This document shows positions 12,384-20,263 of a DNA stretch of 20,263 nt, one piece after another (the stretch's first letter is position 1; every line of letters starts with the position of its first letter). Origin of the DNA: Methanocorpusculum sp. (lineage in GTDB: Archaea > Halobacteriota > Methanomicrobia > Methanomicrobiales > Methanocorpusculaceae); contig DALTWG010000031.1 of NCBI GenBank assembly GCA_029987245.1, positions 1 to 20,263 on the forward strand. The letters run 5' to 3'. The notes beneath the pieces are model-generated. The model saw nothing but the letters and a program-made list of their open reading frames with translations. It was not told the origin of the DNA and did not search any database. The translations under genes were made by a program, and so were the position numbers.

Positions 12384-13823
12384 ATGAAATCCTTACCAGT
12401 AGTTTCCTTCGTCACAGCCCACGCAGACGAAAACCCGGTTTCCTTTCACATGCCCGGCCACAAAGGCTCTCAGCTCTATAAAAAATACGGCCACACCGAA
12501 TTCCTCGAAAAAATGATGGACTGCGACATAACCGAACTCCCCGGCGCAGACAACCTCTTTCAGACCGAAGGAATCTTAGCCGCCGCCCAGGAAAATTACG
12601 CCGAACTCTACGGCGTAAAACGCTCCTATCTTTTAGTTAACGGCACCTCAGGCGGCGTAATCGCCGCAATTATGGCAAGCGTGCCAAAGGGCCGCAAACT
12701 CATTATGGCGCGCAACTGCCACAAGGCAATTTACAACGCCCTGCTTTTAGCAGACATCCAGCCGGTCTACGCTTATCCTGAAATGATTCATGCATACGGC
12801 ATCTCAGGCGAGATAACCGCGGAAGAAATCGAAACATGCCTGCGGGAAAATCCCGACGCCGACGCGGTAATTCTTCCCTCGCCGAATTATTACGGTATCT
12901 GTTCCGATATCAGAAAAATTGCCGAAGTCGTCCACAAATACGGCAAAGTCCTGATTGTCGACCAGGCACACGGCGCACACCTGAAATTCTTTGATGACTG
13001 CGGATTTTCCGACATGCCCAAAGGCGCTGAAAGCGAAGGCGCAGATATTACGGTTAATTCGATTCACAAAACCCTCGCATCCTACACCCAGAGCGCGCTC
13101 TTAAATCTGAACTCCGACCGCGTCGACCGCTATGTCCTCGAAGACAAGCTCCAGATGATTCAGTCAACCAGCCCCTCCTATCTTTTAATGTCCTCGCTTG
13201 ACATCAACTGCGATTTGCTTTTCAAGCACAAGCAGGAACTCATGGGCGAGTGGCACGAGGCCCTGATGTATTTCTATCGCGAAGCGCAGAATATCCCGGG
13301 CCTTGATATTATTGGAAACCCATTCGGCGCGGGCGAAAAAATCCGCCTTGACATCACCAAAATCAATCTGGATATGAGCGGCGCAGGCCTGAACGCAGCA
13401 GAACTGGAAGCAGAGCTTATCAAACGCCATATTTATGCGGAGCTTACCACGGGCAACATCTTAATGTGCATGACCGGAATCGGCAACACGCGCTCTGACA
13501 TGGAAAAGCTCCTTGCCGCACTCAAAGAAATCAGCGCGGCATATTTTGGCAAGGCGGGATGCGTTAAAAAGCAGGTAAGCGCCGTCTTTGAAGCAAAACT
13601 GACGCTTCATCCGGTACCCAAGGACCGCGAGCGGGTGGCACTTTTGTCTGCCTGCGGCAGAATATGTGCATCATCGATTATTCCCTATCCGCCGGGAATT
13701 CCTTTCATCTGTCCGGGCGAGGAACTGACGCAGGAGGTAATAGACTATATTGCAGCGCTTCGGGCGTCGGGTGAGAAGGTTATCGGGGTAACTGCTGAAG
13801 GAGAGATTTTTGTAGGGAAATAG
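12384..13823 (+). CDS. PLP-dependent Orn/Lys/Arg decarboxylase family protein
   Basis: 479 residues. The N-terminus has FHMPGHKGSQ (21-30), typical of the family's major domain. NGTSGG (86-91) binds the cofactor phosphate, D193 and H196 lie in VDQAHGAH, and the Schiff-base lysine is K229 in NSIHKT. A smaller C-terminal domain (about 385-479) includes YPPGIPFICPGE. Length and motifs match the short (about 480-residue) branch of Bacillus SpeA-like decarboxylases rather than the ~750-residue enterobacterial enzymes. It would decarboxylate arginine, lysine or ornithine for polyamine synthesis in the cytoplasm; the substrate is undetermined. Methanogens also use pyruvoyl-type arginine decarboxylase, so a lysine or ornithine role is possible. 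Its end is convergent with fthC, 19 bp away. Confidence 0.92.
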   Translation: MKSLPVVSFVTAHADENPVSFHMPGHKGSQLYKKYGHTEFLEKMMDCDITELPGADNLFQTEGILAAAQENYAELYGVKRSYLLVNGTSGGVIAAIMASVPKGRKLIMARNCHKAIYNALLLADIQPVYAYPEMIHAYGISGEITAEEIETCLRENPDADAVILPSPNYYGICSDIRKIAEVVHKYGKVLIVDQAHGAHLKFFDDCGFSDMPKGAESEGADITVNSIHKTLASYTQSALLNLNSDRVDRYVLEDKLQMIQSTSPSYLLMSSLDINCDLLFKHKQELMGEWHEALMYFYREAQNIPGLDIIGNPFGAGEKIRLDITKINLDMSGAGLNAAELEAELIKRHIYAELTTGNILMCMTGIGNTRSDMEKLLAALKEISAAYFGKAGCVKKQVSAVFEAKLTLHPVPKDRERVALLSACGRICASSIIPYPPGIPFICPGEELTQEVIDYIAALRASGEKVIGVTAEGEIFVGK

Positions 13824-13840
13824 AGGATGGGGTCCCCCTC
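13823..13840. terminator. Small G/C hairpin between convergent genes
   Basis: GAGG (13823-13826) can pair with CCTC (13837-13840), enclosing a GGG/CCC pairing, in the 19-bp gap between two convergent stop codons. It could serve both strands, but the loop is very tight and there is no T run. Confidence 0.3.
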
Positions 13841-13842
13841 CC

Positions 13843-14403
13843 TTATCTGCACACAATAACCTCTTTTTCCGTCACTACCCAATCCATTTTCACATCAAAT
13901 GCATCCGCCGGGACCTCACCGCACTCCTGGCATGCATACGCGAGCCCGATTTTGGGCACATCCGGATATGCTGCAAAAAAACGGTCATAATAGCCCGCAC
14001 CGTAACCAAGGCGATTGCCTGACCGGTCAAATCCCACCATCGGCACCACACAGATTTCAATAGCCTCTGCAGGAGCGGGCCGCTCACGTTCCAGCGGTTC
14101 GGGCACATTAAACGTCCCCGGCACAAAATCCTCCATCGAGGTTATGTAGGAAAATCTCAGGGTGTGCGACTCCTTCTGAATAATCGGCACAATCACCTTC
14201 TTCTTTTCCTCCAGAAGAATATTGATTAACACCTCGGTCTCCACCTCCGGCACCTTCGCCGCATAAACAAGAATGGATTCATACGGTGCAAGAAGCGCAA
14301 GAACACGGTTGGTTATGTAATAGCCCGCCTCGCGGCGAACCCCGAGGTCCAGCGCCTCGCGCCGCTCCTTTAAAAGAGAACGGAGTTCTGATTTGGAAAC
14401 CAT
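13843..14403 (-). CDS. 5-formyltetrahydrofolate cyclo-ligase family protein
   Basis: 186 residues. The N-terminal helix SKSELRSLLKERREAL is followed by the PEVETE segment (52-57), then VGFDRSGNRLGYGAGYYDRF (123-142), the hallmark ATP/folate-binding motif of the family. The enzyme converts 5-formyl-THF to methenyl-THF using ATP. Methanogens use tetrahydromethanopterin, so the real substrate may be a related pterin or a leftover folate; that point is inference. It is the last gene of the gat-topA operon, one base after the topA stop, and has no promoter of its own. Confidence 0.9.
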   Translation of the reverse strand: MVSKSELRSLLKERREALDLGVRREAGYYITNRVLALLAPYESILVYAAKVPEVETEVLINILLEEKKKVIVPIIQKESHTLRFSYITSMEDFVPGTFNVPEPLERERPAPAEAIEICVVPMVGFDRSGNRLGYGAGYYDRFFAAYPDVPKIGLAYACQECGEVPADAFDVKMDWVVTEKEVIVCR

Positions 14404-14404
14404 A

Positions 14405-17200
14405 TCAGAACTTCAATGCCTTCAGCACCGCAATTTCATTTGCTGAAAGCCCGCATGCCGCGGTGAGTTTTTCCGGGTCCGCTTTTGCAAGCGTTTCCGG
14501 GTTGTAGACACCGGCGATAGCAAGGCTTACAAGAAGATCCTCATCAGGAATGCGTGTGCGCAGTTTATCGATGCCGTCTTCTACTGCCTTCATGGAAATC
14601 TTTTCCGGCACCCGCACATGCAGGTATGCTGATACGGTTTCCTGATGATTGCAGACCGTTGCAGCAGAAACACCGCTTGCAAGCGAAATACCCGCGGGAT
14701 GCGCTGCCATAAACAGTTCCGGCGTAACAAAACCGGCCCGCTCGTATTTGGTAATCGAAACCGCCGGAATACCCGACTCCCGCATCCGTGCGTGATTTAC
14801 AACCGCGGTCGCAGCCGCAATCAGATTGCGCGCCTCGTTTTCGGAAAGCTTCGCATCCTTGAGTTTAGCCGGGTCGGCTTTTGCAAGACCTGCCAAATCA
14901 TAAATGCCCATATCGAAGACGGTATTTGCAATCTTTGCATGGCCGCGGCCTTTGCGCAGCGGAACATTGTTGGAAATAAACTTCTTCAGCTCCGTGCGTT
15001 TTTTGAGCTGCACCATTAACTGCTCCGCATCGGTATGCATTTTGCGCGCTTCAGCCGGCGTAAGCGAAAGTCTTGATGCAAGCGACTCCGGCGACATTGC
15101 AATCACATCTGAAAGCGTGTAGATAAATGCGGCATTCAGCTTTGCAATGCGCTCTTTTGTCATATCCGGAATCTGGCTCAGCGTTTCGCCGTTGGTTTTC
15201 ATGTGCGCGCAAAGCGGACATCCAATCTTCCATGGCGGCGCGCCTTTACGAATTAAAAACACATGATGCAGCCCGTGCTCGGGACATATTTCATCCTGCT
15301 TGACCGCCGTGCCCCAGGCTGCCGGCGGCAGACCGAGATTGAAGGTGCATTTGGGATAACCCGAGCATCCAATAAACTGGGCTGTGCCGGTGCGGTGCAG
15401 CCGCAACTGTCCGCCGCAGACCGGGCATTTGCCAATAGTCTGCTCTTCGAGCGTCTGGCCCATAATCTTTGTGCCTATAGACTCGCTGTTTTTCTCCAGC
15501 TCATCGAAGATGCCCGAAAGCATGGTGCGCGACTCGGCAAGGACTTCGTTCATCGTCTTGGTGCCTGCCGCGATATCGCTCATGTGCTCTTCAAGCGTCT
15601 TGGTCATCTGGGGTTTGGTGATGGTGCCCGCATACGCCTCTAAAGACTCGGTCATCGCACGGCCTACAATAGTTGGGCGCATCGGATTTCCTTCGATGTA
15701 CTTTCTGTTCATCAGCTTGGAAATAATTTCATGACGGGTGGATTTTGTACCGATGCCCGCCTCTTCCATTCTCTGGATTAACGCACTCTGCGAGTAGCGT
15801 GCCGGCGGCTTGGTCTCTTTTTCGTCGATGTTCTTTTTCGCAAGCGTGAAGACGTCGCCCGCTTTAACCGCCGGCAGAATCATGTCCTCAAATTTGCTGT
15901 ACGGGTAGACTGAAAGCCAGCCCGGCACCAGAATTCTGGTGCCGGTGCTCACGTAGGGCTCTGCCCCCGCTTTCAGCGAAACGGAAAGCGCCTCCTGCTC
16001 CGCGTCGGTGCACAGCGTTGCAAAGAATCTCCGGACAACAAATTCATAGAGTTTCCAGGTCTGGTCGTCACTGATTTCATTGCGGGTTGCAAGCGAGGTC
16101 GGATAGATAGGCGGGTGGTCGGTTGTTTCCTTTTTGCCCCGTGTCGGCACCGCCCGCCGGTATTTTTTCACCAGCTCCACATCTTTTGCAAACTGGCTAT
16201 ACTGAAACATTTTCAGCTGCTCATCGATGTTGAGGCTTTTCGGATACGTGGTATTGTCTGTTCTCGGGTACGAGATAAATCCGCGCATATACAGCTCTTC
16301 GGCCCGGTTCATTGCAACAGAGGCCGAAAGCCCGATGCGGCCCGCACCGACGATTAACGCGGTTGTGTCAAGCGGGGTTGGCGCACTGAGTTTTTTCTGC
16401 TTGGTGGAAACATTTTCCACCCGCACGGGCGAGGCTGTTGCATCATAGGCCTGTTTTGCCTCGGCATGGTTTTCATATTTGCCGTGGGCATGGCGCGCTT
16501 CAATGGTGTCAGCGCCGCGCGTGCCGCGAAGAGTAAGCACCCAGTATTTGGTCGGGACAAATGCCTCGATTTCGCGCTCACGCTCGACAATCATGGATAA
16601 GGTCGGACTCTGCACGCGGCCGACGGATAAAATGCTGTCAGCGCCGCGGTGGGCTGCAATCGACATAAAGCGCGTCAGCGATGCACCCCAGACCAGGTCA
16701 ATATTCTGCCGCGACTCGCCGGCAGCCGCAAGGTTGAAGTCCAGCGCCTCAGCTTTGGTGATGGCAGAAAGAATTTCATCTTTTGTGACCGCGGAAAACC
16801 TCGCCCGGTCGATTAAGACTTTTTTGTTTACGGCGCGGATTAACTCATAGGCCTCTTTGCCGATGAGTTCTCCCTCCGTATCAAAGTCCGTTGCAATCGT
16901 GACGCGGTCCGCTTTTTTGGCGATTCTCTGCATCACGGACACGATTTTTTTCTCGGTCGGATTTTTCACAATCTCGGCGTTGATTAACGAGCGCGGCGGG
17001 TTTTCAACCGAACGCCAGTTTTTATATCCGTCCACGAAGTCGAGTTCAACAACGTGACCCCGCAGACCGATTACAACGGTGTCTGCAAAGGAATACTGTA
17101 CCGAAACGCCGTCGCGTTTTGCGGTGACTTTTTTGCCGTTGGCAAGAAATGCTGCAATCCGTTCTGCAACCAGGTTCTTTTCAGCGATAATTAAGTGCAT
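14405..17200 (-). CDS. topA: Type IA DNA topoisomerase with C-terminal HhH tail
   Basis: 931 residues. The N-terminal Toprim domain has the catalytic glutamate in IIAEKN (E7) and TDFDTEGE (D105, D107, E111) for metal binding. The active-site tyrosine is Y311 in FISYPRTDNT. TRHEII near 488-493 belongs to the gate domain. Two zinc-binding pieces follow: C592, C595, C612, C618, and C639, H642, C661, C664. From about 680 to the end there are repeated helix-hairpin-helix-like units ending in 'LAKADPAKL' and 'LAKADPEKL' patterns. The enzyme relaxes negative supercoils or decatenates DNA. Its ATG directly abuts the gatB stop, so it belongs to the gat operon. The TEGE variant (usually REGE) and the ~250-residue HhH tail are noteworthy. 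Confidence 0.95.
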   Translation of the reverse strand: MHLIIAEKNLVAERIAAFLANGKKVTAKRDGVSVQYSFADTVVIGLRGHVVELDFVDGYKNWRSVENPPRSLINAEIVKNPTEKKIVSVMQRIAKKADRVTIATDFDTEGELIGKEAYELIRAVNKKVLIDRARFSAVTKDEILSAITKAEALDFNLAAAGESRQNIDLVWGASLTRFMSIAAHRGADSILSVGRVQSPTLSMIVEREREIEAFVPTKYWVLTLRGTRGADTIEARHAHGKYENHAEAKQAYDATASPVRVENVSTKQKKLSAPTPLDTTALIVGAGRIGLSASVAMNRAEELYMRGFISYPRTDNTTYPKSLNIDEQLKMFQYSQFAKDVELVKKYRRAVPTRGKKETTDHPPIYPTSLATRNEISDDQTWKLYEFVVRRFFATLCTDAEQEALSVSLKAGAEPYVSTGTRILVPGWLSVYPYSKFEDMILPAVKAGDVFTLAKKNIDEKETKPPARYSQSALIQRMEEAGIGTKSTRHEIISKLMNRKYIEGNPMRPTIVGRAMTESLEAYAGTITKPQMTKTLEEHMSDIAAGTKTMNEVLAESRTMLSGIFDELEKNSESIGTKIMGQTLEEQTIGKCPVCGGQLRLHRTGTAQFIGCSGYPKCTFNLGLPPAAWGTAVKQDEICPEHGLHHVFLIRKGAPPWKIGCPLCAHMKTNGETLSQIPDMTKERIAKLNAAFIYTLSDVIAMSPESLASRLSLTPAEARKMHTDAEQLMVQLKKRTELKKFISNNVPLRKGRGHAKIANTVFDMGIYDLAGLAKADPAKLKDAKLSENEARNLIAAATAVVNHARMRESGIPAVSITKYERAGFVTPELFMAAHPAGISLASGVSAATVCNHQETVSAYLHVRVPEKISMKAVEDGIDKLRTRIPDEDLLVSLAIAGVYNPETLAKADPEKLTAACGLSANEIAVLKALKF

Positions 17201-18622
17201 TTATTCTCCCAGGATTTTTGCTATTGCTGCGTGTATTTCGCGGGGGTCAGCCTTGCCTTTTGTCTCTTTCATGACCTGACCTACAATAAAGTTCAGCGCC
17301 CCTTTCTTTCCCGCCTTGTGGTCGGCGACAGCCTGCGGGTTTTTCTCAAGGATACCGGAAATCAGACCGGTGTAGTCAACACCCTCGGCCCGTTCGAGCC
17401 CGAGCCGGGCGACAATCGCCTTTGGTACCTCCGCACATCCGCCGTCAAGCCAGACGCGAAGGACCTCGACGCCTGCCTTGTCGGTAATCTTTTTGTCGCG
17501 GACAAGTTCGATGAGCTCCTTAAACATATCGGCGTGCCCTGTCACCGCAGATACTGAAAGGTCGCGGTAGTTGAGTTCGCCGATTAAGATGTCAGCGGTC
17601 CAGGACGCCGCAAGGGCGGCGCCCGCCGCTGCAATCTTTTCATAGAACTCGGCAAGGTGCAAATCACCCGTGAGTGTGCGCGCGTGGTTTACGGCAATGC
17701 CGTACTGCTTCATGAAGCGGTCGCGGCGGGCGTCGGGGAGTTCCGGAAGCTCAATGTCTTTAACCCAGTCTGCAACGCGGATAACCGGCAGGTCCGGTTC
17801 CGGGAAGTAGCGGTAGTCGGTTGCCGTCTCCTTGGAACGCGCAGACGTTGTCGTGCCTTTTCCCTCCTGGAAGTGACGCGTTTCACGCGCCACTTCGCCG
17901 CCGCGCCGGATGAGATTTTTCTGCCGGGTGATTTCAAACGTAAGCGCCTTCTCCACACCTTTGTACGAGGAGATGTTTTTGATTTCCACCCGTTCATGGC
18001 CCTTGATGGAAATGTTTGCATCGACACGAAGAGAGCCTTCTTTCTCCGGGTCGAAAACATTGAGATACTCCAGCGTTGCCCGCAGCTTGTTTAAGAGCCG
18101 GCGCGCCTCTTTCGGGCTTGCCAGCTCCGGCTCGGTAACCATTTCAATAAGCGGGATGCCCGACCGGTTGTAGTCAACAAGCGTGTACTGGCCGGTAGAC
18201 GGCGTCCCTTTGTGGACCAGTCTGCCCGGGTCTTCTTCGACATGGATTCTGGTAAGGTTGACCACCTTCGGATTTCCTGCATCATCTTCGATTTCAATAT
18301 AGCCGCCAAGAGCGAGCGGGTTGTCACCCATCGTAATCTGGTATGCCTTGGTTAAGTCCGGGTAGAAATAGTTCTTTCTGCAGAACTCGCCTTCTTCGGG
18401 GATGGTGCAGTTTAATGCCTTTGCAACCTTGAGTGCATACTCAACGGCCTTTTTGTTCAGGACCGGCATCGCGCCCGGAAGGCCGAGACATACCGGACAC
18501 ACATGGGTGTTGGGCGCATCCGAGCGGAAGTCAGCCGAACAGCCGCAGAATAATTTCGTCGCGGTGTTTAACTGACAGTGGACCTCAAGTCCGATAATCA
18601 CTTTGAACTCTTCGTCAGCCAT
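17201..18622 (-). CDS. gatB: Asp/Glu-tRNA(Asn/Gln) amidotransferase subunit B
   Basis: 473 residues, typical length. The cradle domain opens with VIIGLEVHCQLNT (8-20), and zinc ligands are C26, C28 (FCGCS) and C42, C45 (VCPVCLGLPG). TRIHVEEDPGRLVH, DYNRSGIPLIEMVTEP and YRYFPEPDLP are family signatures for ATP use and the kinase reaction on the mischarged tRNA. The C-terminal part (about 325-472) is the tRNA-binding tail (GatB_Yqey). It activates the side-chain acid of Asp-tRNA(Asn), and perhaps Glu-tRNA(Gln); archaea generally use GatDE for the latter. The start abuts the gatA stop and the stop abuts topA. Confidence 0.97.
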   Translation of the reverse strand: MADEEFKVIIGLEVHCQLNTATKLFCGCSADFRSDAPNTHVCPVCLGLPGAMPVLNKKAVEYALKVAKALNCTIPEEGEFCRKNYFYPDLTKAYQITMGDNPLALGGYIEIEDDAGNPKVVNLTRIHVEEDPGRLVHKGTPSTGQYTLVDYNRSGIPLIEMVTEPELASPKEARRLLNKLRATLEYLNVFDPEKEGSLRVDANISIKGHERVEIKNISSYKGVEKALTFEITRQKNLIRRGGEVARETRHFQEGKGTTTSARSKETATDYRYFPEPDLPVIRVADWVKDIELPELPDARRDRFMKQYGIAVNHARTLTGDLHLAEFYEKIAAAGAALAASWTADILIGELNYRDLSVSAVTGHADMFKELIELVRDKKITDKAGVEVLRVWLDGGCAEVPKAIVARLGLERAEGVDYTGLISGILEKNPQAVADHKAGKKGALNFIVGQVMKETKGKADPREIHAAIAKILGE

Positions 18623-19900
18623 TTATTTCGCCTCCTCGAACGCGAGCGCGGCATTGAGAATCGTCTCCTCGTCAAACATCCGTCCCATGAGCTGAAGACC
18701 GACAGGCATGCCGAAAGCCTCGCCGCAGGGAACAGATATTGCAGGAATGCCTGCGATGTTTACCGGCACGGTTAAGATATCGGCCTGATACATTTCAAGC
18801 GGGTTTGCGGTTAACTCGCCGAGTTTGGGCGCTACATTGGGCATGGTAGGTCCTGCAAGCATGTCGCATTCTTGAAGCGCCGCTGCAAAGTCTTTTGCAA
18901 TAGCCTGGCGGGCGTGCTGGGCTTTGACATAGTATTTGCCATAGTAGCCGGCGGAAAGGGCGAAGGTCCCAAGAAGAATTCTTCTGCGGACTTCCGGTCC
19001 GAACCCGGCGCTGCGCACTTTGGTATAGGCATCATGCCAGGGCAGATTCATTTCCGGTTCCGGGCCGTATCTGACACCGTCGAATCTGTCCAGATTCGAA
19101 GAAGCCTCGCAGGTGCAGGTAACATAGTAGGCTGCAAGCGCGTATTTCATGGAGGGAAGCGAGACTTCTCTGGTTTCCGCGCCGAGCGATTCCAGTTTTG
19201 CGACTGCAGCGCGCACGACTGATGCAACCTCGCGGTCCACGCCTTCGCCGAAGTATTCCTTCGGGATGCCGATGACTTTTCCGGCAACATCTGCTTTGAG
19301 GCCTGCAAGGTCATAGGGCTTGTTTACCGAGGTGGAATCTTTTTCATCATAGCCTGCGATGACCGAGAAAAGTTTCGCGCAGTCGCGCACATTTGCAGCA
19401 AGAGGTCCTATCTGCTCGAAGGAGTTGGAGTATGCTATCAGCCCGAAGCGGCTCACACGGCCCCAGGAGGGTTTTAAGCCGACAATGCCGCACCAGGATG
19501 CAGGACATCTGATAGAACCGCCGGTGTCCGAGCCAAGCGCCATGGGGACAAGGCCTGCTGCGACCGCCGCGGCAGAGCCGCCTGAAGAGCCGCCGGTAAC
19601 GCGCGAGGTGTCGCGCGGATTTAAGACCGGGCCGAACGCGGAGTTTTCATTGGTGGAGCCCATGCCGAATTCATCCATATTGGTTTTGCCTGCGATGGTC
19701 GCGCCCGCTTTTTTCAGGAGCGTGACTGCGTGTGCGTCATAGGGCGGGATATAATTTTTCAGGATTTGGGATGCACAGGTGGTTTCAATGTCTTTGGTTG
19801 ATATATTGTCTTTTACGGCTACGCGGATGCCGGAAAGCACGCCCGGTTCCGCTGAGGCGATTTCCGCGGTATTTAAGAATGCATTGTATGCGTCGGCCAT
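18623..19900 (-). CDS. gatA: Asp/Glu-tRNA(Asn/Gln) amidotransferase subunit A
   Basis: 425 residues, an amidase-signature enzyme. The Ser-cisSer-Lys triad is visible: K30 in AVKDN, the cis-serine in TGGSSGGSA (102-110), and the nucleophile S129 in SDTGGSIRCPAS. The protein is somewhat shorter than the ~480-residue bacterial GatA, with the first helix region trimmed. It frees ammonia from glutamine and passes it through a channel to GatB. The ATG follows the gatC stop after one base. Confidence 0.97.
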   Translation of the reverse strand: MADAYNAFLNTAEIASAEPGVLSGIRVAVKDNISTKDIETTCASQILKNYIPPYDAHAVTLLKKAGATIAGKTNMDEFGMGSTNENSAFGPVLNPRDTSRVTGGSSGGSAAAVAAGLVPMALGSDTGGSIRCPASWCGIVGLKPSWGRVSRFGLIAYSNSFEQIGPLAANVRDCAKLFSVIAGYDEKDSTSVNKPYDLAGLKADVAGKVIGIPKEYFGEGVDREVASVVRAAVAKLESLGAETREVSLPSMKYALAAYYVTCTCEASSNLDRFDGVRYGPEPEMNLPWHDAYTKVRSAGFGPEVRRRILLGTFALSAGYYGKYYVKAQHARQAIAKDFAAALQECDMLAGPTMPNVAPKLGELTANPLEMYQADILTVPVNIAGIPAISVPCGEAFGMPVGLQLMGRMFDEETILNAALAFEEAK

Positions 19901-19901
19901 T

Positions 19902-20171
19902 TTAAACCACCTTCGGTGCTCTGATATAGCCTTCTTCCGGGTTGTGGCTGTTTTTGAGCGCGTCTTCCTGGGAGATGGATTCTTTTACCGTGTCTTCGCG
20001 GAATACATTGACAAGGCGGCGCTCGAGGTTTTCGGTTATCTCGAGGGTGTCAAGAATGTCAAAGTATTCCAAAATGGCGTTGAACTGCTCGGTAAATTTC
20101 GGCAGTTCGGCAGTAGATATGCTTAAATCGGCAAGTTCTGCGATATGGGTTACATCATTTTCGTTTACCAT
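19902..20171 (-). CDS. gatC: Asp/Glu-tRNA(Asn/Gln) amidotransferase subunit C
   Basis: 89 residues. The N-terminal helical part (VTHIAELADLSISTAELPKF) is the GatC signature, followed by an extended tail with FREDTVKESI and a C-terminal 'EEGYIRAPKVV', the conserved end that wraps the GatA/GatB interface. It stabilises the complex. As first gene of the operon it carries the promoter. AAGGAAC lies a few bases before the ATG, a weak Shine-Dalgarno candidate. Confidence 0.95.
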   Translation of the reverse strand: MVNENDVTHIAELADLSISTAELPKFTEQFNAILEYFDILDTLEITENLERRLVNVFREDTVKESISQEDALKNSHNPEEGYIRAPKVV

Positions 20172-20184
20172 GGTGTTCCTTTTT

Positions 20185-20261
20185 TGATTATATATATGAT
20201 TGTGAGTAGTTCACTCCATATAATGTTTGTTAATTGTTGTGCGGTTTTGGCTATGGAGTGA
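20185..20261 (-). promoter_or_regulatory. gat operon promoter with 10-bp inverted repeat
   Basis: TATA candidates on the minus strand are ATATATATAATC (about 20188-20199) and CATTATATGG (about 20217-20226). The second would leave a leader of about 20 nt that includes AAGGAAC. A perfect 10-bp dyad, TCACTCCATA (20211-20220) and TATGGAGTGA (20252-20261), overlaps and flanks that second box. This may be an operator, or part of a repeat cut by the window edge. Confidence 0.5.
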
Positions 20262-20263
20262 GG

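Overview
The window looks like chromosomal DNA of a methanogenic archaeon, most likely of the order Methanomicrobiales. A Methanocorpusculum-like genome is my best guess, but it is inference. The evidence is an archaeal type IV pilin (Pilin_N class), an eIF1/SUI1 factor, archaeal GatCAB genes, a TtuA/Ncs6-type tRNA thiolase, a probable DUF2115 protein (a family I associate with methanogens), and TATA-like boxes about 30-35 nt upstream of many start codons with no Shine-Dalgarno sequence, i.e. leaderless or near-leaderless genes.

Layout. (1) 1-2170, minus strand: an operon for a polyprenyl-phosphate sugar donor, with a UbiA-family prenyltransferase, a HAD phosphatase fused to a GtrA flippase-like domain, and the start of a multi-spanning membrane protein cut by the window edge. 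(2) 2345-2755, minus: a type IV pilin with its own promoter and terminator hairpin. (3) 2756-5676: an accessory stretch with an AAA_14/DUF4143 ATPase, two or three very small genes, a near-duplicate 36-bp palindrome found at two loci, a 51-bp palindrome, and a ~380-bp long inverted-repeat element. (4) 5677-7980, minus: a large pentapeptide-repeat protein ending in two membrane segments that resemble a degenerate ion channel. (5) 7999-9046: a ~1-kb gene-free stretch holding two 219-bp copies of a diverged but structure-conserving element. (6) 9047-11477, plus: a tight operon of GT2 glycosyltransferase, ThiS/MoaD-like sulfur carrier, TtuA/Ncs6 thiolase and DUF2115-like protein. (7) 11546-11851, plus: SUI1/eIF1. 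(8) 11939-12240: a 302-bp element with ~80-bp inverted arms. (9) 12384-13823, plus: an Orn/Lys/Arg decarboxylase. (10) 13843-20171, minus: a housekeeping operon gatC-gatA-gatB-topA-fthC whose genes abut or are separated by one base.

How the parts fit. The UbiA/HAD-GtrA pair plausibly makes, dephosphorylates and flips a polyprenyl-phosphate pentose used as a donor for cell-surface glycans. The ThiS-like protein and the TtuA-like thiolase form a sulfur carrier plus tRNA thiolation pair. The gat operon makes the tRNA-dependent amidotransferase and is co-transcribed with a type IA topoisomerase carrying a long helix-hairpin-helix tail.

The least explained material is non-coding. There are four distinct repeat or palindrome families, two of them present in two copies within 20 kb. 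The 219-bp element, with matching stems in two diverged copies, is the strongest candidate for something undescribed.
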